7,580 bases of DNA from an uncultured Collinsella sp. (GCA_900556285.1 USOF01000044.1:1-7580); one strand, 5' to 3'. Counted from the stretch's first letter, positions 1-6,666 are shown. Notes: a model not told the origin generated them from the letters alone. A program made the numbers and translations.

Positions 1-33
1 TCGTCGGCAGCGTCAGATGTGTATAAGAGACAG
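1..33 (+). other. Illumina Nextera read-1 adapter (not genomic)
   Basis: Bases 1-14 are the Nextera read-1 overhang TCGTCGGCAGCGTC and bases 15-33 are the 19-bp Tn5 mosaic end AGATGTGTATAAGAGACAG, both exact. This is library-preparation sequence left on the end of an assembled contig. Genomic sequence starts at base 34. Nothing biological, such as a real transposon end, should be inferred from it. Confidence 0.98.
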
Positions 34-779
34 GTGATGTACAGGTCGAAGATCTGCTTAAAGTTGTCGAGATACTCGCCCTTGATCTCGTCGTCCTCCT
101 GGTTGTGCTCCTTCTCGAACTCGTAGTAGAGCGGGAGGTTGGCGAGGTGGGTGGTGTAGCGCCAGCTGGAGGAGTCATCCATGCCGGCGGAAGTGAAGGC
201 ACCGTCAACGCCGAGCTCGTCCTTGCGGGCCTGGATGTCATCGGCGCAAGCCTTCAGCTTGTCGAAGGAGTTGATGTCCTCGGCCTTGTAGCCAGCCTTC
301 TCGAGGAGCTCCTTGTTGTAGATGATGCCGTAGCTCTCCTGAACCCAGTCGATACCCAGATCCTTGCCGTCGGACTGCAGAGCCAGGGAGTCGTCGATGA
401 GCTCGCCGCGGAGCTTGGTGTCGGACAGATCGGCGCAGTAATCCTTCCAGTTCTTAAGACCGGTGGGGCCGTTGACCTGGAACAGCGTCGGAGCGGAGCT
501 CTTGGACATCTCGGACTTGAGCTTCTCCTCGTAGGTGTTGGAGGCGGCGGTCACGATCTTGACCTCGACGCCCTTCTCCTTCTTGTACGCCTTGGCGATC
601 TCCTTCCACTCCTTGTCGACCTCGGGCTTGAACTGGAGGAAGTAGACCTCGGCAGCGTCACCAGAAGCAGAGGAGCCAGAGCCGGCAGAACCACCGCAGC
701 CCACGAGGCCCAGACCAAGAACCGCAGCCGCGGAACCAGCAAAGCCCAGGAACTGCCTTCTGCTCATTTCGTTCTTCAT
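34..779 (-). CDS. ABC transporter solute-binding lipoprotein, family 1 (3' end missing)
   Basis: The visible 248 codons encode the N-terminal part of an extracellular solute-binding protein of the sugar-binding (MalE/UgpB-like) type, which captures a substrate outside the membrane and delivers it to an ABC permease. The signal region carries a twin-arginine-like motif (SRRQFLGFAG, residues 6-15), a hydrophobic stretch and a lipobox LVGC with Cys28 as the expected lipidation site, followed by a Gly/Ser/Ala-rich linker. The mature part begins near residue 40 and includes the family-typical stretches FQVNGPTG and ESYGIIYNKELLEKAGY. The start at 779 is chosen because an AAAGGGTGG ribosome binding site lies just upstream; a start at 767 is less well placed. 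Family members run to about 400-450 residues, so roughly 40 percent is lost beyond the contig end, where permease genes would be expected. Substrate cannot be told from this fragment. Confidence 0.9.
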
Positions 780-802
780 TACAATCCACCCTTTCACACC
801 GT

Positions 803-853
803 GGCGGCACCCTTTGCCGCCGCCTTCGGAGATTGGCTCGGGGACTTTGCCCC
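803..853 (-). promoter_or_regulatory. Two hairpins in the leader of the solute-binding protein gene
   Basis: Read on the minus strand, the leader holds two successive stem-loops: GGGG/CCCC (bases 850-853 with 840-843) and a 7-bp perfect stem GGCGGCA/TGCCGCC (815-821 with 803-809). Both carry a GGCAAAG segment at the stem-loop border. Neither is followed by a T-tract on the minus strand, so they are not terminators of the gene they precede. They could stabilise the mRNA or influence translation; I do not recognise a known riboswitch class. Confidence 0.4.
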
Positions 854-859
854 TTTTGC

Positions 860-996
860 TGATTTGTACAATACGCTATTTGGCTAGTTGTTTGAACAAG
901 TATTACTAGAGCGGTAGAAAAACTTCGGTGAACGGTAATTTCGACTTGATAATTGACAAGTTTTGTATAAACAATTACTTATTATCGAATGCAGAG
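860..996 (-). promoter_or_regulatory. Probable promoter/operator region of the solute-binding protein gene
   Basis: This AT-rich stretch between the leader hairpins and the terminator must hold the promoter of the lipoprotein gene, since the terminator blocks read-through from the repressor gene. I could not fix a convincing -35/-10 pair. Two imperfect or short dyads are visible: TTGTTTGAACAA (888-899, 5-bp arms) and an 18-bp dyad at 944-961 (ACTTG...CAAGT, 7 of 9 positions paired). Either might be a regulator site. No protein gene is seen here. Confidence 0.35.
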
Positions 997-1043
997 AAAA
1001 CGCCCGATCAAGCCGATGCATTGTCGGTTTGACCGGGCGTTTT
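997..1043. terminator. Bidirectional rho-independent terminator
   Basis: An AAAACGCCCGATCAA arm (997-1011) faces TTGACCGGGCGTTTT (1029-1043), pairing at 14 of 15 positions. The helix continues inward with GCCGATG against TGTCGGT to a tiny loop, giving about 21 base pairs. The flanking A4 and T4 runs supply a U-tract in either direction. It lies about 40 bases after the stop codon of the GntR gene on the minus strand and so should end that transcript and insulate the downstream ABC-transporter gene. Confidence 0.85.
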
Positions 1044-1085
1044 CGCTTTGAGGGCATGAGTCTCGTCAGGCTGCGAGCTAGCCGG

Positions 1086-1805
1086 CTATCGCTTGGAGTT
1101 GACGCGGTAGTGGAAGATCTCGGGATGCGTGCGGGCATGCGTGACCTCGAACAAGATGCCGTCCGAGGTGTACGACTGGCTCTCCATGACGGCGACACAG
1201 TTGTATTTGCCAAGGTCCAAGTAGCTGCAGTCCTCATCGTTGGCGAGCTCGACACTCACCGTACGGCGGCTCGCCATCACTTTGATGCCGCGCTTGTGCT
1301 CCAGATAGTCGTAGATAGACTTCTCGGCGACCTCGGGCGTCAGGCCCTTGGCGATCGACTCCAAAAAGTAGCCGTGGTCCACCTGGCGAGCACTGCCGTT
1401 GAGGCTTCGGACACGCACTACACGAATCAGCTCCTCGCCCACCTTAAACCCCAGGCGACGAGAAAGTTGCTCAGTGCAAATCAAATGTTCAAAAGACTTG
1501 ACCTCGGTCGATGCGACGGCATTGTTGCGTTTTGCGAACTCGCCAAACGACTCAACCTCTTCGAGTGCGCCCAGCATGTCGGTTTCGCCCTTAAGCCAAA
1601 TAACGCGCACGCCCTTACCGTGTATAGGCTGCACAAACATCTGGTCGGCCAGCATGCTCAAGGCGCGTCGAACGGTATTGCGCGTGCAGCCAAACTCCGC
1701 GGTCAGCTCGGCTTCGGTTGGCAGCATCTCCTGAAACGCATAGGTCCCGTCGATGATGCGCGAACGGATCTCGCGGTAGATTCCTTCGTAAATCGCTTTT
1801 GGCAT
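1086..1805 (-). CDS. GntR-family transcriptional regulator, HutC/TreR subfamily (UTRA domain)
   Basis: This 239-residue protein has the layout and length of HutC-type GntR regulators. Residues 1-68 form the winged helix-turn-helix: LPTEAELTAEFGCTRNTVRR is the diagnostic helix-turn-helix stretch and HGKGVRV is the wing end. Residues about 95-235 form a UTRA ligand-binding domain, including the typical stretches EELIRVVRVRSLNGS and ILFEVTHARTHPEIFHY. Family members sense small metabolites, often phosphorylated sugars (trehalose-6-P for TreR, GlcNAc-6-P for NagR). The start is supported by AGAGGTG seven bases upstream of the ATG. The gene is divergent from the PTS-HAD fusion gene with 224 bases between start codons, and that region holds palindromic candidate operators, so control of that gene and of itself is the natural inference. 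The ligand is unknown. Confidence 0.93.
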   Translation of the reverse strand: MPKAIYEGIYREIRSRIIDGTYAFQEMLPTEAELTAEFGCTRNTVRRALSMLADQMFVQPIHGKGVRVIWLKGETDMLGALEEVESFGEFAKRNNAVASTEVKSFEHLICTEQLSRRLGFKVGEELIRVVRVRSLNGSARQVDHGYFLESIAKGLTPEVAEKSIYDYLEHKRGIKVMASRRTVSVELANDEDCSYLDLGKYNCVAVMESQSYTSDGILFEVTHARTHPEIFHYRVNSKR

Positions 1806-1857
1806 GATTTCACCTCTAATGAATATGTATGGCTAGGCACGATAGCATTTCTTAAAG

Positions 1858-1867
1858 TTGTTTAAAC
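1858..1867. repeat. TTGTTTAAAC, first copy
   Basis: The ten bases TTGTTTAAAC, containing the palindrome GTTTAAAC, recur exactly at 1980-1989. The two copies bracket most of the region between the repressor and PTS genes. This copy touches the first palindromic operator candidate. It may be a second protein-binding motif or chance in an AT-rich region. Confidence 0.35.
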
Positions 1868-1878
1868 CGATTATCGGT
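1866..1878. promoter_or_regulatory. Candidate operator palindrome 1
   Basis: ACCGATTATCGGT is a perfect dyad with 6-bp arms around one central base. It lies 61 bases upstream of the repressor start codon and is of the size usual for a GntR dimer site. It shares the ACC...GGT outer bases with the second palindrome 28-29 bp away (centre to centre). Assignment to the adjacent repressor is inferred from location. Confidence 0.5.
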
Positions 1879-1894
1879 AAAGCACGGATTATTT

Positions 1895-1906
1895 ACCGTC
1901 GACGGT
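1895..1906. promoter_or_regulatory. Candidate operator palindrome 2
   Basis: ACCGTCGACGGT is a perfect 12-bp palindrome. A further half-site ACCGTC occurs at 1938-1943, nearer the PTS gene. Together with palindrome 1 these ACCG-type sites suggest cooperative or dual control of the divergent promoters, but no footprint evidence is available from sequence alone. Confidence 0.5.
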
Positions 1907-1966
1907 TCCCCCGAAATCCAAATCGGACCGAATCAAAACCGTCAATGCGGCAAGCAGCCAGTCCTC

Positions 1967-1972
1967 TACAAT
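1967..1972 (+). promoter_or_regulatory. Possible -10 element of the PTS-HAD gene
   Basis: TACAAT matches the -10 consensus at five of six positions and lies 57 bases before the chosen start codon, but no good -35 element lies 16-19 bases upstream. An activator or a weak -35 would be needed, so the call is tentative. Confidence 0.3.
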
Positions 1973-1979
1973 GAGTTCA

Positions 1980-1989
1980 TTGTTTAAAC
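1980..1989. repeat. TTGTTTAAAC, second copy
   Basis: Exact repeat of bases 1858-1867, placed just downstream of the possible -10 element of the PTS-HAD gene. A protein bound here would sit over the transcription start. Confidence 0.35.
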
Positions 1990-2017
1990 GTTCTTGCTCG
2001 CACAGCATGTTGCATCC

Positions 2018-2032
2018 GGAAGGCATATTATG
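2018..2032 (+). promoter_or_regulatory. Ribosome binding site that decides the PTS-HAD start
   Basis: GGAAGG (2018-2023) lies six bases before ATG 2030-2032. The reading frame is open further upstream to a TTG at 1994, but that codon has no Shine-Dalgarno sequence. The ATG start also gives an N-terminus (MLQKIQRFGGAMF) that aligns with the start of MalX-type EIIC proteins. Confidence 0.8.
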
Positions 2033-4480
2033 CTGCAGAAAATCCAACGTTTTGGCGGAGCCATGTTCGCGCCCGCCATGCTGTTTTCTATATCAGGCCT
2101 CATGGTCGGCATCTCCGCCCTCGCAACGACCGTGGATATCGTCGGCGACCTCGCCGTATACGGAACCCCCTGGTACATTTTCTGGACTATCATTCAGCGC
2201 GGCTCGTGGACGGTCTTTAAACGTCTCCCGCTCCTTTTTGCCGTAGCGCTGCCTATCGGTCTTGCCCAAAAGCAACCGGCGCGCTGCTGCCTCGAGGCAC
2301 TCGTGGCCTATTTTGCCTATTGCTTCTTTTTGAGCGAGATCATTAAGCTGAGCGGCGACAACCTTGGGCTTAAGTACCCATCATCTTTGACCCCCGCCAG
2401 CGGTATCACCGTCATCGACGGCATCAAGACGCTCGACACCGGCATTATCGGCCCGCTGGCGGTGTCGGCAACCGTCGTCGCCATCCATGACCGCTTCTAC
2501 GATGCCAAGGTTCCCGATTGGCTCGGCACCTTCTCGGGTTCCTCGCTGGTCTACCTCATCAGCTTTTTTGCCGTGTTTGCCCTTGCCGCCATCTCGGCCG
2601 CCATCGTGCCCTTCGCATACGCTGTGACCGAAACGCTGCGCCACGCACTTGCGGGCGTCGGCCCCTTCGGCGTGGGCATCTTTGTGTTTTTGGAGCGAGC
2701 GCTCGAGCCCATGGGGCTGCACCATCTGCTCTATATGCCCATCTATTACGACAATCTGGTCATTCACGACGGTATTTACGCCACGTGGACCAACCTGCTC
2801 CCCATTCTCTCCCATAGCACGCGCCCTTTAAATGAACTTGCGCCCTGGGCAGGTTTTACCGCCACCGGCTGGGGCAAGCTCTTTGGCCTTCCCGCCATCG
2901 CGGCAGCATTCTATTTCACCGCCAAACCCGAACGCCGCGCCGGCCTTAAGGTCATCCTTTTGCCCGCCATCGTCGCCTCGGTGGTCTGCGGCGTCACCGA
3001 GCCGCTCGAGTTTCTCTTTATGTTCACCTATCCCGGACTCTTTTTGCTCTACGCCGTCCTGTCCTCCTGCCTTGCCATGACCATGAACTTCTTTGGCATC
3101 GTCGGCATCTTCTCGGGCGGTCTCATGGAAATGACGGCCTTCAACTTCATCCCACTCATGCGAATGCATGCCGGCTCCTACCTTTTGGCGCTCGGTATCG
3201 GTCTTGCCTTTAGCCTCATCTTTTTTGTTAGTTTTCGAGCACTCATCTTGGTCTATGACCTTAAGACGCCGGGCCGCGAGAATCATGCCTCCAATCGCGC
3301 GGCAATCGATCGTTTAACGGGAAGCGGCTTTGTCAAAGAACAATCTCCCAATGGCGAGGTCAGTATTCAATCCGATCAAGATCACGTCCTCGCTGAGCGG
3401 GTAATTCAGCTTTTAGGTGGCGTTGGCAATATCGTGGGCGCAACCAACTGCGCCACGCGCCTGCGCGTCGAGGTCGTAGACCCTTCCATCGTTGCAGATA
3501 ATGCGTCGTTTGTCGCGGTGGGCGCCAAGGGCCTCATCATTACGGGCAAGACCGCCCAGGTGATTATCGGCATCTCCGTTCCCCGCGTTAAAGAGCATTT
3601 TGACCAGATCATGGGCCTCGAGCCGGGATTTGTGCCCACCACCTCGGCCTCCCCTTCCGCCAGCGCAGCCCATAAGCGCGGCGATATCTGCTTCTTCGAT
3701 ATCGACGGAACACTCGCCTGGCAAGACCCTCGAGTGGCACAAGAGCTTCCCGAGAGCGAGCGAGACCTCTCCCCCTATCCCAATGAAGCGGTCTCGCAAG
3801 CCATCCGTGATTTTGTCGCCAAGGGCAATATGGCGTTTATCTGCACAGGGCGCACGCTGAGCTGCATCCATCCAAAGCTGCTCGAGCTGCCCTGGACCGG
3901 CATCGTCTGCCTCGCGGGTGGCTATGTCGAACTTGAGGGACACGTGATTCGCGATTTGGCGATGACGCCCGGCATGCTGCAGCGCCTTGCTCCCATTCTT
4001 GAGCAATCGGACGAAGTGATTCGTTTTGAGGGACTCAATGGCGTCGTTCGCATGAGTGCCGATGCGCCCGACGCCCCCGGATACGCCCGCACCGTGGGCG
4101 ATGCAATTACGCAGCTGCAACATTACAGCGCCTACAAGATCTTAATGTCCACGTCGCTTGCCAACCGCATCGCTCAGGATCAAGCGTTTGAGCCGCTGCT
4201 CTGCTTTAACGAGCTCGAGCTCGAAGTGACCGAGATTTCGCCTCGCGAATGCACCAAGCGCGAGGGTATCCAGTCCGTACTCGACGCCCTCGATCCCCAC
4301 CACGGAACCGTATACGGCATCGGCGACGCCAGCAATGACGTCTCGCTGATGAACGCCGTCGACGTTGGCATCGCCATGGGCAACGCACCGGACTTCCTCA
4401 AGGAAAAGGCCGACTATGTCACCGACAGCATCGACCACGACGGCGTCGTCACCGCGCTCGAACACTTTGGGCTTATCTAG
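2030..4480 (+). CDS. PTS EIICB permease (MalX/glucose type) fused to a Cof-type HAD phosphatase
   Basis: This 816-residue protein has three parts. Residues 1-415 are a glucose-superfamily EIIC membrane domain with many hydrophobic segments, the signature GVTEPLEFLF (321-330) and the LKTPGRE end seen in MalX. Residues about 448-528 are an EIIB domain with the phosphorylation loop GATNCATRLRV, Cys474 being the phospho-acceptor. After a Ser/Ala/Thr linker (536-549), residues 551-816 form a Cof/IIB HAD hydrolase with every catalytic motif intact: DIDGT (Asp557, Asp559), CTGR (Thr606), Lys743, and GDASND (Asp766, Asp770). Closest familiar architecture is MalX, which ends after EIIB. There is no EIIA domain, so a glucose-type EIIA must act in trans. 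The expected job is uptake with phosphorylation of a glucose- or maltose-like sugar at the membrane. The HAD part faces the cytoplasm and probably acts on a phosphorylated sugar; that substrate is inferred. The frame is continuous across the junction. A GntR regulator is encoded divergently. Confidence 0.92.
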   Translation: MLQKIQRFGGAMFAPAMLFSISGLMVGISALATTVDIVGDLAVYGTPWYIFWTIIQRGSWTVFKRLPLLFAVALPIGLAQKQPARCCLEALVAYFAYCFFLSEIIKLSGDNLGLKYPSSLTPASGITVIDGIKTLDTGIIGPLAVSATVVAIHDRFYDAKVPDWLGTFSGSSLVYLISFFAVFALAAISAAIVPFAYAVTETLRHALAGVGPFGVGIFVFLERALEPMGLHHLLYMPIYYDNLVIHDGIYATWTNLLPILSHSTRPLNELAPWAGFTATGWGKLFGLPAIAAAFYFTAKPERRAGLKVILLPAIVASVVCGVTEPLEFLFMFTYPGLFLLYAVLSSCLAMTMNFFGIVGIFSGGLMEMTAFNFIPLMRMHAGSYLLALGIGLAFSLIFFVSFRALILVYDLKTPGRENHASNRAAIDRLTGSGFVKEQSPNGEVSIQSDQDHVLAERVIQLLGGVGNIVGATNCATRLRVEVVDPSIVADNASFVAVGAKGLIITGKTAQVIIGISVPRVKEHFDQIMGLEPGFVPTTSASPSASAAHKRGDICFFDIDGTLAWQDPRVAQELPESERDLSPYPNEAVSQAIRDFVAKGNMAFICTGRTLSCIHPKLLELPWTGIVCLAGGYVELEGHVIRDLAMTPGMLQRLAPILEQSDEVIRFEGLNGVVRMSADAPDAPGYARTVGDAITQLQHYSAYKILMSTSLANRIAQDQAFEPLLCFNELELEVTEISPRECTKREGIQSVLDALDPHHGTVYGIGDASNDVSLMNAVDVGIAMGNAPDFLKEKADYVTDSIDHDGVVTALEHFGLI

Positions 4481-4566
4481 CCAAGCCCCTACCGCACTTG
4501 CGGCCGCATGGACCAATCGTCTTCAACCGCCGCGCTCGACGCCCTAATGTGGCAATATGTTGTCTG

Positions 4567-4572
4567 CATAAT
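4567..4572 (+). promoter_or_regulatory. Possible -10 element before the prenyl synthase gene
   Basis: The 115-base gap after the PTS-HAD gene contains CATAAT (five of six -10 consensus bases) 23 bases before the start codon, with no good -35. If real, the mRNA leader would be only about 16 bases long. No terminator is seen after the PTS-HAD gene, so co-transcription is also possible. Confidence 0.25.
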
Positions 4573-4595
4573 GCAACGATGCAACCTATCAAAGA

Positions 4596-5621
4596 ATGCG
4601 AGAACCCGTGTCCAGTCCGTTTACCAGCTTTTTAGCCCAGCACTTTGACCAGATTAACGACTATCTGGCCACGTTCTTTGACGGACAGGCGACTTCCGCC
4701 GATATCGAGCGCTACCTGTATACCCCGCTCTCGGCATTTACGGCAAACGCTGGCAAGCGCCACCGCCCGCTCATCTGCATGCTCGCCGCCACTGCGGTAG
4801 GCGGCAGCTTTGAGAGCGCCCGCAGCGCAGCGGCGGCCATCGAGCACTTTCAGTCGGGCGCACTCATCCACGACGACATCGCCGACAACGGGCAGATTCG
4901 TCGCGGCAAGCCCTGCATGCACCTTACCGAGGGCACCGGTCTTGCCATCAACTGCGGTGACCTGGCGCTCACCATGGTCACCAAGACGGTTCTCGACGAC
5001 CCCACACTCAACGCAGACGTGAAGCTTCGCGTGCTCCACGAGCTTACCGAAATGATCGTCCGTACCATCGAGGGCCAGGCGCTCGACCTGGGCTGGGTCC
5101 GCGACGGGCGCTTTGACATTTCGGTCGACGATTATCTGGACATGGCGACGCACAAGACCGCGTACTACAGCGGAGCGACGCCGCTTGCCGCCGGAGCCAT
5201 TATCGGCGGCGGCAGCGAAGAGCAGATTGAGGCACTGCGCGCCTTTGGGCTGCACACGGGCCTTGCCTTCCAGATTCAAGACGACCTGCTCAACTTGATC
5301 GGCACCAAGGAGGCCGCCAACAAGGACTTCCGCACCGATATCACCGAGGGCAAGCGCACCCTCGTTGCCGTGCATGCCCTGTCAGACGAGCGCTATCACG
5401 ACGAGATCGAGGCAATCCTTTCCTCGGGCACCGAGGACCCTGCGCAGCTCGCACGCGCCGTGGAGATCTTCCAGGAGACCGGCTCCATCGATTACGCCCA
5501 CACCTATGCGCTCGACCTGACCGCTAAGGCCAAGGCCGCTATCGAAGGCGTCGAGCTCGACCCGCATGCGCGCGAGCTCTTCCTCTCAATGGCAGATTTC
5601 TTTGTGGAGCGTCTTAACTAG
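4596..5621 (+). CDS. Trans-type polyprenyl diphosphate synthase
   Basis: This 341-residue protein belongs to the IspA/GGPP/polyprenyl synthase family, which condenses isopentenyl diphosphate with allylic diphosphates to make lipid precursors in the cytoplasm. The IPP-binding GKRHRP is at 53-58, the first aspartate-rich motif DDIAD at 93-97 followed by RRGKP, Lys187 in THKTA, and the second motif at 229-233 reads DDLLN, with Asn where Asp is usual. Small residues Ser87 and Gly88 lie four to six positions before the first motif, where bulky residues shorten the product; this favours C20 or longer, for example a menaquinone side-chain or GGPP role, but that is inference. The ATG at 4596 lacks a clear ribosome binding site; GTG 4608 is a possible alternative start. 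It follows the PTS-HAD gene by 115 bases on the same strand, with no functional link apparent. Confidence 0.9.
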   Translation: MREPVSSPFTSFLAQHFDQINDYLATFFDGQATSADIERYLYTPLSAFTANAGKRHRPLICMLAATAVGGSFESARSAAAAIEHFQSGALIHDDIADNGQIRRGKPCMHLTEGTGLAINCGDLALTMVTKTVLDDPTLNADVKLRVLHELTEMIVRTIEGQALDLGWVRDGRFDISVDDYLDMATHKTAYYSGATPLAAGAIIGGGSEEQIEALRAFGLHTGLAFQIQDDLLNLIGTKEAANKDFRTDITEGKRTLVAVHALSDERYHDEIEAILSSGTEDPAQLARAVEIFQETGSIDYAHTYALDLTAKAKAAIEGVELDPHARELFLSMADFFVERLN

Positions 5622-5662
5622 CGGGGGTCATAAAACCTGTGGGCAGCGAGTTTGGGTACAAG

Positions 5663-5692
5663 TTGCTACACTATTGAGTGCATGTTTATAAA
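5663..5692 (+). promoter_or_regulatory. Candidate promoter of the peptidoglycan-binding protein gene
   Basis: TTGCTA (5663-5668) and TATAAA (5687-5692) are separated by 18 bases, four and five matches to the sigma-A consensus. Transcription would start near base 5700 and give a leader of about 60 bases, which ends in an AAAGGGG ribosome binding site at 5747-5753. Confidence 0.45.
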
Positions 5693-5760
5693 TTGTCTCG
5701 CGTTGTCTATCCGACACACGCTCAAAATAGTACGAATGGTACGCCGAAAGGGGTTCGTTC

Positions 5761-6666
5761 ATGGAACCTATTACCACAGGCATGCAGGGAGCAGCCGTCG
5801 AGGACGTCCAGTCCCGCCTTCTGCAGCTCGGCTATACAATCGATGACGCCGAGGTTGTCGACAAGCGCTTTGGCACCACCACCGAGCAGGCCGTCAGCAC
5901 CTTCAGGCTCGACAGCGGCCTTGCTGCCGGTCATGCCGTCGATATCCCCTGTTGGAGCGCCCTGGTCGACGCCTCGTATAAGCTGGGCGACCGCACCCTG
6001 TATCTGCGCATGCCCAATTTCCATGGCGCCGATGTGCAGGCCCTGCAGCGCGCTCTCAACGTTTTGGGCTTTGCCTGTGGCGAAGACGACGGCTACTTTG
6101 GTCCGCATACCGAGGCCGCCCTGCAGCAGTTCCAGGAAAATGTCGGCCTGTTTGCCGACGGCATGGCCTTCCAGGACACCTACGCCTACATCAACCGCCT
6201 GCACCATGTGTGGGAGGGCAAGCCCTCGGTCACCGAAGCCGAGTCCCGCATCGGTTTTGCTCGCGCCGCCAACGTGCTCGAGCGCTTCCAGATCGCCGTT
6301 ATCGGTGAGGACCCCATCGCACGCAGCGTTGCTTCGCGCATGTGGAACATCGCCACGGCAACGACCGACAACAGCGGCATGATGCTCTGCGACTCCGAGG
6401 TCCCAACCGACGTTGACCTGGTGCTCGAGATCGCAAGCGACGAGCTGCCCGCCGACGCCGCGCCACGCGCCACGATTGCCCTCGCCGAGTGCCACAACCT
6501 GGCCCAGCGCATCCGCACCGCCAATGTCGCCGCGCAGCAGAAGCCGGCTCGCATTCGCATTGAGCTCACGGGCATGACGCGCTACAACGGCACCTTCACG
6601 GCCAGCGACGCGCAGACGCTCGCCGTACGCCTACTCGACGGCGTTTGCGATGCCCTCGCAGATTAG
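5761..6666 (+). CDS. Protein with two peptidoglycan-binding domains and an unassigned C-terminal domain
   Basis: The 301-residue product has two PG_binding_1-type repeats: residues about 6-66 (GAAVEDVQSRLLQLGYTID ... FGTTTEQAV) and about 86-146 (GADVQALQRALNVLGFACG ... YFGPHTEAALQQFQ). The remaining part (about 165-301) is acidic and Ala-rich and shows no motif I can name; it lacks the metal-binding His/Glu residues of an Amidase_3 enzyme. No signal peptide or membrane segment is visible, so the protein looks cytoplasmic although its repeats usually bind cell wall. Mycobacterial CwlM has a comparable plan (two such repeats before an amidase-like domain, acting inside the cell on MurA), so a regulatory pseudo-amidase is a possible reading, not a demonstrated one. 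The start is supported by AAAGGGG seven bases upstream. The tRNA-Gln promoter appears to lie in its 3' end. Confidence 0.8.
   Translation: MEPITTGMQGAAVEDVQSRLLQLGYTIDDAEVVDKRFGTTTEQAVSTFRLDSGLAAGHAVDIPCWSALVDASYKLGDRTLYLRMPNFHGADVQALQRALNVLGFACGEDDGYFGPHTEAALQQFQENVGLFADGMAFQDTYAYINRLHHVWEGKPSVTEAESRIGFARAANVLERFQIAVIGEDPIARSVASRMWNIATATTDNSGMMLCDSEVPTDVDLVLEIASDELPADAAPRATIALAECHNLAQRIRTANVAAQQKPARIRIELTGMTRYNGTFTASDAQTLAVRLLDGVCDALAD

Noticed and set aside
840..857. GGGG-loop-CCCC-TTTT as a plus-strand terminator
   Set aside because: Only a 4-bp stem and no plus-strand gene to its left; better read as a leader hairpin of the minus-strand gene.
105..887. Long plus-strand open frame opposite the solute-binding protein gene
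   Set aside because: Its Leu/Val/Gly-rich product is the antisense of a high-GC gene with clear lipoprotein signal and family features on the other strand; it also runs into the leader region.
953..985. TTGACA on the plus strand with TATTAT downstream as a promoter
   Set aside because: The spacer to TATTAT is 21 bases, the 17-base-spaced alternative TACTTA is poor, and any transcript would hit the terminator at once with no gene.
963..1865. Plus-strand open frame of 300 codons opposite the GntR gene
   Set aside because: It crosses a strong terminator and mirrors a well-supported regulator; composition artefact.
1994..2029. Upstream TTG start for the PTS-HAD gene
   Set aside because: No Shine-Dalgarno sequence before it, while ATG 2030 has GGAAGG at ideal spacing and matches family N-termini.
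4492..4503. CCGCACTTGCGG dyad after the PTS-HAD gene as a terminator
   Set aside because: Five-base arms with a 2-base centre and no T-tract.
5722..6495. Minus-strand open frame opposite the peptidoglycan-binding protein gene
   Set aside because: Antisense artefact; the plus strand has two recognisable domains and a good ribosome binding site.
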